This document shows positions 8,803 through 16,362 of a stretch of DNA of 47,116 bases, piece by piece. The DNA is taken from assembly GCA_910585445.1 (NCBI GenBank), contig CAJUEK010000008.1, positions 1 to 47,116 of the forward strand. Reading direction: 5' to 3'. Numbering within the stretch: the stretch's first letter is position 1; every line of letters begins with the position of its first letter. A program made the translations under genes and the position numbers. The notes beneath the pieces are model-generated. The model made no database searches. It had not been told where the DNA came from and worked only from the letters and a program-made list of their open reading frames with translations. This stretch comes from an uncultured Bacteroidales bacterium. Its GTDB lineage: Bacteria > Bacteroidota > Bacteroidia > Bacteroidales > UBA932.

Positions 8803-10692
8803 ATGGGGAGGTTTTCGTGCTTCTTTAAAATGATTCCGGCATTTGTGCTTTGTTGCAGTTTTGCCGGTAATGCTTACGCGCAGACACACATCGCCGACAG
8901 CCTTGTGAGTCTGGGTGATTCTTTGCATCGTGCCTACAGGTTTGCAGAGGCGCACGGGACTTATCTTGAGGCTCTGGGCCACATGAGCCAGAGGGACTCA
9001 ACGGACTCTTCCGCGGTATTTTCCGTGAATGAGCGTATCTTGATGGCTGAGAACGGCAGGAATATGGCACGCTTCGCAAGAAAACCGAAGGTGATTGACA
9101 GGCGCAGATTCTCTCTTGAAGATTTTTTCCTGTATTATCCACTTGAGGACCGCAGCTGGAGAAGCATTCCCAATCAGCTTGACTCTTCTGCTTCTGACGG
9201 GCTTGTGCGTGCCCTGTATGCGCCTGAGTGGGATGATGCCATTCTTTTTTCCGCTCCTGACGGCAAGGGTGTGAGGAATATTTGTCTGACGGAGTTTGAG
9301 GACACCGTGTGGACGGCTCCTGTGCTGGCCGGTGAGGCGGTCACTTCCGGCTCTGGTGAGATTTATCCGATGTTTTCTCCTGACAGGAAAACCATGTATT
9401 TTGCCTCGCGCGGATTTTACGGCATAGGCGGATATGACCTTTATATGTCGGAGTGGGATGCAGAAAAGGGGGAGTGGGCTGCTCCGCGCAACATGGGATT
9501 CCCGTATTCATCTCCGGCAGATGATTTCCTGTTTGTAAATTCGGAGGACGGACAATACAGCCTTTTTGCGTCAAATCGTGAATGCTCGCGGGATAGTGTG
9601 TTTGTTTATGTGCTTGAATATGAGGAATATCCTGTTCATGTCCCGGTTGAAGAACCGGATTCGCTGCTTGCCTTGTCCCGTCTTGAGCCTTTGAGGAGCA
9701 AGGCTCCGCGCCGCGATGAGACTGATTTCCCTGATAATGACCTGACGCGCAAATATATGGAGAGGATGGCGCGTGTGCGCTCACTGCGTGATTCCATTTC
9801 TGACCTGTCTTTTTCTCTTGAGGAGTTGAGGACCGAATATGCTTTCGGCAATGATGCTGAGGAGAGATCCGCCATTACGGAGCGGATTCTTCGTCTTGAA
9901 TCCGAGCTTCCGCGTCTGCAGGATGTGCTTGACAGGGCAAATGTGGAACTTCGTGACGTTGAGATGGAGTTTCTCAAGAAGGGCGTTTTCATAGACCCGG
10001 ATTTGGGTGACGGCAGCGTATCTGAAGATTCTCCGATGGAGGGGTATGAGTTCAGTCGAAGGTCTGCCGGAGCTCCTCTTGATATAGAAGTGGCCAGTCC
10101 TGAGGAGAAGTTTGACTATACGTTTATGGTGCTTGAAGAGGGACGTCTGGCTGAAGAGCAGTCTCTTCCGCAGGGAGTTGTGTATCAGATACAGATGTAC
10201 GGAAGTGCCAAGAAGGCTGCCGTAAAGGATTTGCGCGGGCTTAGTCCGGTTTATGAGAGCCGCTCACCATCAGGCCTTTATATTTATAGGGCCGGGCGGT
10301 TCGCTTCTTTTGCTCAGGCGGCCGCAAGTGTTGAGGCAGTACGCCGCCAGGGATTCCGGAGCGCTTATGTGACTGCCTGTATTGACGGAAAGGATGTTCC
10401 GGTGTCGAAAGCCCGTGCAATTGAGGCTTCCAGAAGCAGCGCCCCTCTGCTTTATCAGGTGAGGATTGAGCCTGTATCCGGTGAACTGGACCCGTCTCTT
10501 GCGGCAGGAATCGTTGAGAGGGCTTCCGGGAAGGATATAGCGCGGACTGAGACGGAGGAGGGCATTGTGATATTCATGGCCGGTCCTTTCAATGACAAAG
10601 CTGCGGCTGATGCTCTTGCTGCGTTTGTATCCGAGTCTTCGGATTGTGATGTTTCTGTGGAATTGTTTGGAAGTGAGCTGACAAATAAGTAA
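8803..10692 (+). CDS. Exported PD40 beta-propeller protein with C-terminal SPOR-like repeats
   Basis: The 629-residue product has a signal peptide ending at about GNAYAQ. Residues about 185-265 carry PD40/TolB-like propeller motifs (IYPMFSPDRKTMYFASRG, GGYDLYMSEW, DDFLFVNSEDGQYSLFASNR). Residues about 315-400 look like a coiled coil rich in R, E and L. Two C-terminal stretches, from about YQIQMYGSAKKAA and from about YQVRIEPVSG, have the pattern of SPOR domains, each ending in AGPF- or AGRF-like strands (IYRAGRFASFAQAA; IFMAGPFNDKAAA). SPOR domains bind denuded peptidoglycan, so an envelope role is likely. It lacks the OmpA domain that often follows PD40 repeats in this phylum. The next two genes (NfeD-like, floA) follow closely and probably share its transcript. 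An internal start at 8830 would also give a good signal peptide. Confidence 0.75.
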   Translation: MGRFSCFFKMIPAFVLCCSFAGNAYAQTHIADSLVSLGDSLHRAYRFAEAHGTYLEALGHMSQRDSTDSSAVFSVNERILMAENGRNMARFARKPKVIDRRRFSLEDFFLYYPLEDRSWRSIPNQLDSSASDGLVRALYAPEWDDAILFSAPDGKGVRNICLTEFEDTVWTAPVLAGEAVTSGSGEIYPMFSPDRKTMYFASRGFYGIGGYDLYMSEWDAEKGEWAAPRNMGFPYSSPADDFLFVNSEDGQYSLFASNRECSRDSVFVYVLEYEEYPVHVPVEEPDSLLALSRLEPLRSKAPRRDETDFPDNDLTRKYMERMARVRSLRDSISDLSFSLEELRTEYAFGNDAEERSAITERILRLESELPRLQDVLDRANVELRDVEMEFLKKGVFIDPDLGDGSVSEDSPMEGYEFSRRSAGAPLDIEVASPEEKFDYTFMVLEEGRLAEEQSLPQGVVYQIQMYGSAKKAAVKDLRGLSPVYESRSPSGLYIYRAGRFASFAQAAASVEAVRRQGFRSAYVTACIDGKDVPVSKARAIEASRSSAPLLYQVRIEPVSGELDPSLAAGIVERASGKDIARTETEEGIVIFMAGPFNDKAAADALAAFVSESSDCDVSVELFGSELTNK

Positions 10693-10703
10693 ATTTGACG
10701 GCT

Positions 10704-11171
10704 ATGGAAATAATCGTGATGCTCATTCTGGTCGGCCTTGTGCTGATCTTTGCTGAAATCCTCATAATCCCCGGAGTGGGTGTTGCCGGGGTGCTCGGTC
10801 TTCTTTCGCTGGCCGGGTCGTGTTTTTATGCATTCTATGAATACGGAAATGTAACTGGTGCGCTGGTGACTGCCGGAAATGCCTTGCTTCTGATAGTGAT
10901 GACCATATATGTGCTCCGTGCCAAGACATGGAAACGGTTCACTTTGCATACGAACATTGATTCTAAGGCAGTCCCTTCCGGTGCTGTGCTTTCTGTCGGG
11001 GACAGGGGAGTTACTGTGACCCGGCTCGCTCCTATGGGGACGGCCCGTTTTGCGGATGAGTCTGTGGAGGTGACTGCATTGGAGGGCATGACAGGGCCTG
11101 GCGTTGAGGTGGAAGTGGTGCTGATTGATGATAACAAGGTGTTTGTCAAGCCGGTAGAGGATGATTTTTGA
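10704..11171 (+). CDS. NfeD-like membrane protein
   Basis: This 155-residue protein has an N-terminal block of hydrophobic helices (IIVMLILVGLVLIFAEILII, then GVAGVLGLLSLAG, then VTAGNALLLIVMTIYVL). A small C-terminal beta-barrel domain of OB-fold type follows (VLSVGDRGVTVTRLAPMGTARF). This is the short NfeD form that accompanies flotillin-like proteins, and floA indeed follows 32 nt later. I start at ATG 10704, not at the in-frame TTG at 10695, because the TTG is only 2 nt past the preceding stop and adds nothing conserved. Its role is probably to assist assembly of FloA membrane domains. Confidence 0.85.
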   Translation: MEIIVMLILVGLVLIFAEILIIPGVGVAGVLGLLSLAGSCFYAFYEYGNVTGALVTAGNALLLIVMTIYVLRAKTWKRFTLHTNIDSKAVPSGAVLSVGDRGVTVTRLAPMGTARFADESVEVTALEGMTGPGVEVEVVLIDDNKVFVKPVEDDF

Positions 11172-11203
11172 GTTGTTCCTGTGAAAACTTATAATTAAAT
11201 GAT

Positions 11204-12157
11204 ATGGATGTTATGATTTTTGTCTGGGCTGCGGTTGCGATTGTCGGCCTTGTTGTTTTTCTCTGGTTTTTCCCTGTGACCCTGTGGTTTCAGGCTCTCA
11301 TTTCCGGAGTAAGGATTTCGCTGATACAGCTGGTGCTTATGCGCTGGAGGGGAGTGTCTCCGAATACTATCGTCATGGCAATGGTTACCGGAACAAAGGC
11401 CGGACTGAAACTGTATGCCAATGAGCTTGAGGCGCATTATCTGGCAAAGGGAAATGTGACCAAGGTTGTCAATGCCCTCATTTCTGCCGACAAGGCAAAT
11501 ATTTTCCTCGATTTCAAGATGGCGGCTGCAATTGATTTGGCCGGACGTGATGTTTTCGAGGCTGTGCAGATGTCTGTCAATCCGAAGGTAATCAATACTC
11601 CTCCTGTGGCGGCTGTAGCAAAGGACGGAATCCAGCTTATTGCCAAGGCGCGTGTAACTGTACGTGCGAACATCAAGCAGCTTGTCGGAGGTGCTGGTGA
11701 AGAGACCGTGCTTGCAAGAGTGGGCGAGGGCATCGTTTCGTCAATCGGTTCGGCTGAGAGCCACAAGCTTGTGCTTGAGAATCCTGACAGCATATCCAAG
11801 GTTGTGCTCAATAAGGGACTTGATGCCGGCACTGCCTTTGAGATTCTTTCAATTGACATTGCTGACATAGACATCGGAAAGAATATAGGTGCTGTCCTGC
11901 AGATGGATCAGGCCGAGGCAGACAAGAATATAGCCCAGGCGCGTGCGGAGGAAAGGCGTGCGATGGCCGTGGCTTTGGAGCAGGAGATGAAGGCGAAGGC
12001 CCAGGAGGCCCGTGCGAGAGTCATTGAGGCAGAGGCAGAGGTTCCCCTTGCAATGGCAGAGGCTTTCCGCAACGGCAATCTCGGCATCATGGATTACTAC
12101 AAGATGAAAAATATCCAGGCAGATACTGAAATGCGAGAAAATATTGCAAAACAATAA
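11204..12157 (+). CDS. floA: Flotillin-like protein FloA
   Basis: This 317-residue protein has an N-terminal membrane hairpin (MIFVWAAVAIVGLVVFLWFF) and then the FloA/YqfA-specific region (GVSPNTIVMAMVTGTKAGLK, and KGNVTKVVNALISADKAN). A PHB/SPFH-like middle and an alanine/glutamate-rich coiled coil (AQARAEERRAMAVALEQE) follow. It matches the FloA family (about 330 residues) in length and layout. Flotillin-like proteins oligomerise into functional membrane microdomains. It pairs with the NfeD-like gene upstream. The stop codon overlaps the start of the tRNA-Ser promoter region, so read-through into the tRNA is possible. Confidence 0.95.
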   Translation: MDVMIFVWAAVAIVGLVVFLWFFPVTLWFQALISGVRISLIQLVLMRWRGVSPNTIVMAMVTGTKAGLKLYANELEAHYLAKGNVTKVVNALISADKANIFLDFKMAAAIDLAGRDVFEAVQMSVNPKVINTPPVAAVAKDGIQLIAKARVTVRANIKQLVGGAGEETVLARVGEGIVSSIGSAESHKLVLENPDSISKVVLNKGLDAGTAFEILSIDIADIDIGKNIGAVLQMDQAEADKNIAQARAEERRAMAVALEQEMKAKAQEARARVIEAEAEVPLAMAEAFRNGNLGIMDYYKMKNIQADTEMRENIAKQ

Positions 12158-12173
12158 ATAATTAGTATCTTTG
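12144..12173 (+). promoter_or_regulatory. Promoter of tRNA-Ser
   Basis: TTG (12144-12146), 19 nt, then TATCTTTG (12166-12173) is a complete Bacteroidetes promoter. The -33 box lies inside the last codons of floA. The predicted start is about 85 nt before the mature tRNA. Confidence 0.75.
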
Positions 12174-12265
12174 CAGTCCCAATTGACTGAATTGGCCAGT
12201 TTTCTTCAGGAAACAGGTGCTTCCGCAAGCCACGCGGCTGTAACCGGCCTCATTCAAGGGATATT

Positions 12266-12354
12266 GGTGAGATGGGTGAGTGGCTGAAACCAGCAGTTTG
12301 CTAAACTGCCGTACGTAATTACGCGTACCGGGGGTTCGAATCCCCCTCTCACCG
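12266..12354 (+). tRNA. tRNA-Ser, anticodon GCT
   Basis: The acceptor arm GGTGAGA (12266-12272) pairs with TCTCACC (12347-12353), with discriminator G at 12354. The anticodon stem GCAGT/ACTGC (12293-12297/12305-12309) encloses TTGCTAA, with GCT at 12300-12302. A long variable arm (GTACG...CGTAC) is present, as expected for a class II serine tRNA. The T arm is GGGGG-TTCGAAT-CCCCC (12330-12346). CCA is not encoded. It decodes AGC/AGT. Confidence 0.97.
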
Positions 12355-12358
12355 CAAG

Positions 12359-12475
12359 AAATCACAGCTGCCGGTCGATGACCGGTGGCTGTTTTCGTTT
12401 TTACTGAGCCGAGCTTGCTCGTGCGCAGTAAAAACGAAAACAGCCAAGTGTGCAAAGCACACGCAGCTGTGATTT
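12359..12475. repeat. 117-nt cloverleaf-like palindromic element behind tRNA-Ser
   Basis: An outer perfect 13-bp stem (12359-12371 with 12463-12475) encloses three arms. Arm A is CGGTC-GAT-GACCG (12372-12384). The central arm is a perfect 21-bp stem (12386-12406 with 12426-12446), capped by a second hairpin CGAGC-TT-GCTCG (12410-12421). Arm B is GTGTGC-AAA-GCACAC (12448-12462). Only about ten bases stay unpaired. It begins four bases after the tRNA. It has no U-tract, so it is not a standard terminator. It may be an RNA, a cruciform-forming DNA site or a palindromic mobile repeat; short open frames across it are by-products. Confidence 0.75.
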
Positions 12476-12678
12476 GTCGCAAGGGCCCCCGCGGCAGCGG
12501 TAAGGGATGTCGGAGCAAAGCGACGAAATCCGCAGGCATAAAGACAATCTTCTGATTCCGCTCTGCCCATCAGGGCGAGTCTTCAGACGGCTTGTCCGGC
12601 TGAAGTCTTGACCGGGGCTTTCATTATCTATTCCGAAAAGTTATATTTGTATGTTAATACTGCAACTGTTTTAGATGA
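12476..12678. other. Non-coding spacer with further hairpins
   Basis: I see no gene here. The sequence has further small dyads, for example CTTCAG...CTGAAG with an inner CGG/CCG (12581-12605) and GCCC-ATCA-GGGC (about 12565-12576). Base composition falls to A+T-rich from about 12,620, which marks the left edge of the next region. Confidence 0.4.
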
Positions 12679-12960
12679 TCAGGAACCTATATTGAGGAAT
12701 TAGAGTCCAAGATTACTGAACTCCAGAGGGAACTGTCCAAGAAAGAGCAGAAGATGATCCTCTCTAGAGAGGAAAACAAGAGGATTGCACAGGAGGTAAG
12801 AAAGGAGGAAGTAATAGCTATTATTTACAAAAGATCCGTTAAGACTGAGGCTGAAAATAAGCGTCTGAGGCAACAGTATAAGGAGGTCGTGAATCAGTTG
12901 TGTCAGAAGATTTTGGAAATTGAGGATCTCCGAGATAGATTGAGTAAAATTGATTCTTAA
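12679..12960 (+). pseudogene. 5'-truncated coiled-coil protein remnant
   Basis: The frame is open from 12679 (just after a TGA at 12676) to TAA at 12960. It reads as one continuous charged coiled coil (for example ELESKITELQRELSKKEQK, and then RLRQQYKEVVNQLCQKILEI). The first ATG is only at 12754, in the middle of the coil, so 25 heptad-like residues lie upstream of any usable start. I therefore think the 5' part of a longer gene has been lost. If translated from 12754 it would give 68 residues. Family unknown. Confidence 0.45.
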
Positions 12961-13068
12961 GATATCAAAATTATACTTTGTTAGTTCGTTGAAAGATTTT
13001 TGTAAAAAGAAGTTTTATAACATACTGATTATTAGGAATAAAGCAAGAATATTTGAAAGACGGATATA

Positions 13069-13100
13069 TTTGGAGATGAAACTTTCAATAAGTATCTTTA
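13069..13100 (+). promoter_or_regulatory. Promoter of the TPR sensor gene
   Basis: TTTG (13069-13072), 20 nt, then TATCTTTA (13093-13100). This differs from the consensus only in the last base. The predicted start is about 25 nt before the ATG at 13132. Confidence 0.6.
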
Positions 13101-13131
13101 CGCTGTCAGAAACCATAATTACCTAATTACT

Positions 13132-14823
13132 ATGAAACTGCTTGTTGTCTATAAATATGTCGTGGCGATATTGCTTTTATGTACATCTTGTTCCAATTAC
13201 AAGACAGAACTAAAAGATGTTGAGTCATATATTAATGAACGTCCAGATAGTGCGTTAGCTTTCTTGCAATCTATTGATATATCTTCAGTGACGGGGAAAT
13301 CTGTTAAAAATCACTATTACTTACTGTTGGCGCAAGCGAAGGATAAGTGTTTCATTGATGAAACCAATGATTCGCTTATGTTACGTGTTGTGGATTATTA
13401 TAAGAGTAAAAATGATTTCAATAAATTGTTTTGGTCGTATTATTATCTTGGAAGAATACAGCAGAATGACCATAGGTATAATGATGCTATATATACATAT
13501 ATGGAGGCAGAGCAATTATTGAGTCATATAGAAGATGACTATGCGAAAGGACTATTGTACTCTCAGATAGGCGTCTTATATAATAACAATTTGGATTTTA
13601 TAAAGGCATTGCAATCATTTGAGTTAGCTTATGATAATTATTGTAAAGCAGATAAAGTAGCTCATCAAAATTATGCAAAATTAGACATAGGCAATGTTTG
13701 TTATAGACTAGAACGGTTCTCAGAGGCTGAGAAGTCTCTTTGTGAGGTATTATCTTGGGCGTCATATAATGAAGATTATCAATTGTGTCGAGATATAGTT
13801 GAGATCTTATGTCTTGTTTACGAAGCAGATAATAATGTAGAGTCATTGCATAATTTATTGGATCATCATTTATCTCAACAGAATGATGGGACGCTAATAA
13901 TGAATATGGCAAAGGCCTACTTGTCGGCATTGAGCGGTAATTACTCTGAGGCTCACATACAAATTGAATCCTCTTGGCATCTGTTGCAGAATCCAACAGA
14001 TAGCTGTACATTATACCATATGGGGTATATTGTGAATAAGATGCAAGGGGATTATAAAGAAGCCTTGAGAATGCACGAATCTCTTTTTGAACTTCAGGAT
14101 GACATTGTTCGTGATGCCCTTCAGAAGCCTTTGCAGTCTGTTCAAAATGATTATTTCAAGGAAAAGGCAGCATATAATGAACAATTACTCGAAAGTAGCA
14201 AATATAGATTTGCTTTGGTGTTAATCATAGCAATATGTGCTATAATCTCATTGATGTTATTATACCGTCAGCGAATTGAGAATAAGGAGAATAAAATCAG
14301 TTCCTATATTAATTTAGCAGATGAATTGCTATCTTCTTTGGAAGTTACTCAAGGCAAGTTGGATATAGCCTCTTCGGAAAAGGATTATCAGGATACATTG
14401 CTAAAAGAAATGTCCAGTCAAATCGCTATATTGTTTTCAAAACAATACGAATTACTTGATAAGTTGAGTAATACATATTACGAAACTCACGGAAGTCATA
14501 GAGACAAGGAAGCTATTTATCAGCAGGTTAAGGATGAGATTGAGAACTTTTCAACCAATAAAAGATGCATTGCGCAATTAGAGAAAATTGTAAATGAGTA
14601 TAAGGGTAATGTGATGGCGATACTTCGTGCAGAGATGAAAGAACTCAAGGAGGTGGATTTCAGGTTTCTTTGCTTCTTGTTCGCAGGCTTTTCTGCAAAA
14701 GCAATCAGTGCTTTTACAGGTGATTCTACGGCTAATATCTATATGAAAAAAGGACGTTTAAAAAACAAAATATCTATGTTATCCCCTGAAATTTCGCAGA
14801 ATATTTTATCTAAATTGATGTAA
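13132..14823 (+). CDS. TPR protein with a membrane helix and cytoplasmic HTH-like tail (putative regulator)
   Basis: The 563-residue product has an N-terminal export signal (YVVAILLLCTSC, possible lipidation Cys at 20). An all-helical TPR-type region covers about residues 25-355 (YYYLGRIQQNDHRYNDAIYTY, with repeated A/Y/L patterns). One membrane helix lies at about 360-380 (FALVLIIAICAIISLMLLY), then a coiled coil. The tail (about 505-560) contains FRFLCFLFAGFSAKAISAF, which resembles the LuxR-like HTH ends of Bacteroidetes TPR regulators. The topology suggests a periplasmic sensor with a cytoplasmic output. It is strikingly A+T-rich compared with its neighbours, so recent transfer is likely. 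A 39-residue secreted peptide and a lipoprotein lie directly downstream and are candidate partners (inference). DNA binding is not proven by sequence alone. Confidence 0.7.
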   Translation: MKLLVVYKYVVAILLLCTSCSNYKTELKDVESYINERPDSALAFLQSIDISSVTGKSVKNHYYLLLAQAKDKCFIDETNDSLMLRVVDYYKSKNDFNKLFWSYYYLGRIQQNDHRYNDAIYTYMEAEQLLSHIEDDYAKGLLYSQIGVLYNNNLDFIKALQSFELAYDNYCKADKVAHQNYAKLDIGNVCYRLERFSEAEKSLCEVLSWASYNEDYQLCRDIVEILCLVYEADNNVESLHNLLDHHLSQQNDGTLIMNMAKAYLSALSGNYSEAHIQIESSWHLLQNPTDSCTLYHMGYIVNKMQGDYKEALRMHESLFELQDDIVRDALQKPLQSVQNDYFKEKAAYNEQLLESSKYRFALVLIIAICAIISLMLLYRQRIENKENKISSYINLADELLSSLEVTQGKLDIASSEKDYQDTLLKEMSSQIAILFSKQYELLDKLSNTYYETHGSHRDKEAIYQQVKDEIENFSTNKRCIAQLEKIVNEYKGNVMAILRAEMKELKEVDFRFLCFLFAGFSAKAISAFTGDSTANIYMKKGRLKNKISMLSPEISQNILSKLM

Positions 14824-14874
14824 TTAATTGATTGTTAACGATATACAAAATTTTATACATTGGTATTGAATGCT

Positions 14875-14883
14875 GGGGGGGGG
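14875..14883 (+). repeat. Nine-G homopolymer in the spacer after the TPR gene
   Basis: Nine consecutive G residues stand in an A+T-rich intergenic stretch 52 nt after the TPR gene stop. Long G runs slip easily. A second run of nine lies inside a coding region at 22905-22913. Confidence 0.8.
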
Positions 14884-14915
14884 TAAGTGTTTGAGTATCA
14901 ATGTTTTGTGGTGAG

Positions 14916-14959
14916 ATTAGGCTCCCTGTTAGATTTTTAAATCTAATAGGGAGCCTAAT
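14916..14959. terminator. Long palindrome, possible bidirectional terminator
   Basis: A 21-bp stem with one G-U pair (14916-14936 with 14939-14959) surrounds two T residues. The core arms read GGCTCCCTGTTAGATTT and AAATCTAATAGGGAGCC. There is no U-tract after it on either strand, so termination is plausible but not certain. It lies between the TPR gene and the small peptide gene and would separate their transcripts. Confidence 0.45.
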
Positions 14960-15041
14960 CCATTAATATACAGATATTTATGGTAAGAGTTTGTTTGTCG
15001 GATAGTTCTTCAATTATATACGATTATAGTTTTAGAGTCTA

Positions 15042-15049
15042 TAATTTTG
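15042..15049 (+). promoter_or_regulatory. -7 element for the small secreted peptide gene
   Basis: TAATTTTG fits TAnnTTTG and lies 25 nt before the ATG at 15075. The -33 region (about 15020) has T-rich sequence but no TTTG. Confidence 0.4.
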
Positions 15050-15074
15050 TAGAACACAAAATGGAGGAATAGCT

Positions 15075-15194
15075 ATGAAACTAAAATCAGTCATCGGGTG
15101 TATAATTACCTGTCTTTTATTTACTTCGCCGGTTCTCTCTATGAATCTGAGAGATACAAAACCACAGCAAGATGTTCTACAAGTACCTATGTAG
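15075..15194 (+). CDS. 39-residue secreted peptide
   Basis: A short open frame preceded by GGAGGAAT (ribosome binding site, about 7 nt from the ATG). It encodes a clear signal peptide (MKLKSVIGCIITCLLFTSP, VLS) followed by only about 17 residues: MNLRDTKPQQDVLQVPM. It could be a signalling peptide, or a longer secreted protein cut short by the TAG at 15192. It sits between a TPR/HTH-like sensor and a lipoprotein gene, 46 nt before the latter. I do not recognise a family. Signal peptide, ribosome site and -7 box together make expression likely. Confidence 0.55.
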   Translation: MKLKSVIGCIITCLLFTSPVLSMNLRDTKPQQDVLQVPM

Positions 15195-15240
15195 CAACGT
15201 GCTGGGATAATTTGTAGTAACATATTTGATAATAAAGGTT

Positions 15241-15816
15241 ATGAAAAATATTATAGTTATATTTGTTCTTTCGGTAATGTTCGTTTCATGTATACAGGAG
15301 AGTGATGAAATTACCGATACTTCTTTAAGTCCTTCAGATAGAGTTGTTGAATTAACAACAGACTGCGGACTTACTGTGTGTGCGTCACCATTGGACTCAA
15401 AGGCTCTGGATGCGCCTATTCAAACATATGAACTCAGCGTTCTAGATAAAGTTGGAACACCAATAGCAACAGGTACTCTTGTATTGTATGAGCTAGAAAA
15501 TGAAATTAAGGAATATGTTTATTCTGATACAGGTGAGTTGCTTTTTACTTGTATTAGTAAATCAGACGGTGCAGAAGATGTTGTGGCGTATAATGAACAA
15601 ATTGAGACGATGGCATTGGATGCAAGTCATGGGTTTAGAAAACGTGGAGAAAAGTATTTTGCTTGCGTGTCTCGTGTTTCTGATGAATTTATCAAATCAT
15701 ATGAAGAGACTCAACATCGTGTTGTTCAAAGATTGGTCGATGATTTATTGGTTGCTGGTGCGGCTTTATATGTTGGAGTTGTGGGTTGTACAAAGTATGA
15801 AGATGAATCGCTGTAA
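15241..15816 (+). CDS. Hypothetical lipoprotein
   Basis: This is a 191-residue product with a lipoprotein signal (MKNIIVIFVLSVMFVSC, Cys at 17). I chose the ATG at 15241, preceded by AAAGG, over an in-frame TTG at 15226. The mature part has a beta-rich first half (VVELTTDCGLTVCAS, YELSVLDKVGTPIATGTLVLYELE). It ends with a helical stretch and a hydrophobic run (LLVAGAALYVGVVGC). No family is recognised. It is part of the A+T-rich set and is probably co-transcribed with the small membrane protein 14 nt downstream. Confidence 0.7.
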   Translation: MKNIIVIFVLSVMFVSCIQESDEITDTSLSPSDRVVELTTDCGLTVCASPLDSKALDAPIQTYELSVLDKVGTPIATGTLVLYELENEIKEYVYSDTGELLFTCISKSDGAEDVVAYNEQIETMALDASHGFRKRGEKYFACVSRVSDEFIKSYEETQHRVVQRLVDDLLVAGAALYVGVVGCTKYEDESL

Positions 15817-15830
15817 AAAAGTATACAAGT

Positions 15831-16088
15831 ATGGATAAAATAACAAAACGTGCAACAATTTTATTAGTAGCGTCTCTGCTAATTAATGGTTTTGTAACAA
15901 GTGTCGCATGTATTCCTTTGGCTTTTGCCGTATACAATATAGTGAGAGTGTTGACTGGAGAGAATAATAGGAATACAAAGGTGCCAACAATTGAAATTTC
16001 TATTATTGTTCTTTTGGTTTTGTGCATAATTTTTGCGATTGTAACTGTTTTAACAGCAACTCCGTTTAAAGAGTTTTTTGGTTTTTAG
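15831..16088 (+). CDS. Small membrane protein with two predicted helices
   Basis: The 85-residue product has two hydrophobic segments: about residues 10-42 (ILLVASLLINGFVTSVACIP and onward) and about 54-75 (ISIIVLLVLCIIFAIVTVL). A polar linker (TGENNRNTK) separates them. It follows the lipoprotein gene closely in the same direction, and a perfect 12-bp hairpin follows. No family is recognised. A+T-rich base use matches its three neighbours. Confidence 0.65.
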   Translation: MDKITKRATILLVASLLINGFVTSVACIPLAFAVYNIVRVLTGENNRNTKVPTIEISIIVLLVLCIIFAIVTVLTATPFKEFFGF

Positions 16089-16164
16089 GCTTATTAATTG
16101 TGATACATGTCAGCTACTATAACCAAAGAAATATAAGTAGATGCTTCCATATATCCATGACTAT

Positions 16165-16191
16165 CAAAGCTGCTGACTGTCAGCAGCTTTG
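16165..16191. terminator. Terminator hairpin of the A+T-rich gene set
   Basis: CAAAGCTGCTGA (16165-16176) and TCAGCAGCTTTG (16180-16191) form a perfect 12-bp stem with a 3-nt loop. A weak T-rich tail (AATCTCTTTA) follows on the plus strand. It lies 77 nt after the last gene of the set. Confidence 0.55.
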
Positions 16192-16284
16192 AATCTCTTT
16201 ATCCTAAGCGAATCTGGTATTTACGGTGTAAGCCTCCGAAGAAGACCCTATGCAATGAACGGATCCCTCGGTTTATGTGTCTTG

Positions 16285-16357
16285 AAAAAGAAAAGGTATT
16301 CAGTGAGGGCTGAATACCAATCCGTTGTTTCTCTTTTGCCTTTCGGCTCATACATTA
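16285..16357 (-). ncRNA. Candidate small RNA of about 70-75 nt
   Basis: On the minus strand a complete promoter (16363-16393) is followed, without a conserved gene, by a canonical intrinsic terminator. Its stem is GGTATTCAG (16318-16310), with a 6-nt loop, CTGAATACC (16303-16295), then TTTTCTTTTT (16294-16285). The RNA between would start near 16357 and contains a small GCC-GAAA-GGC hairpin. A minus-strand open frame (16248-16433) crosses both promoter and terminator, so it is unlikely to be the product. The exact 5' end is inferred from promoter spacing. Confidence 0.5.
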
Positions 16358-16362
16358 TGTGA

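Noticed and set aside
12162..12570. Two overlapping minus-strand open frames across tRNA-Ser and the palindromic element
   Set aside because: They run antisense through a certain tRNA and through a near-perfect palindrome, so they reflect the structure of the DNA and not a protein.
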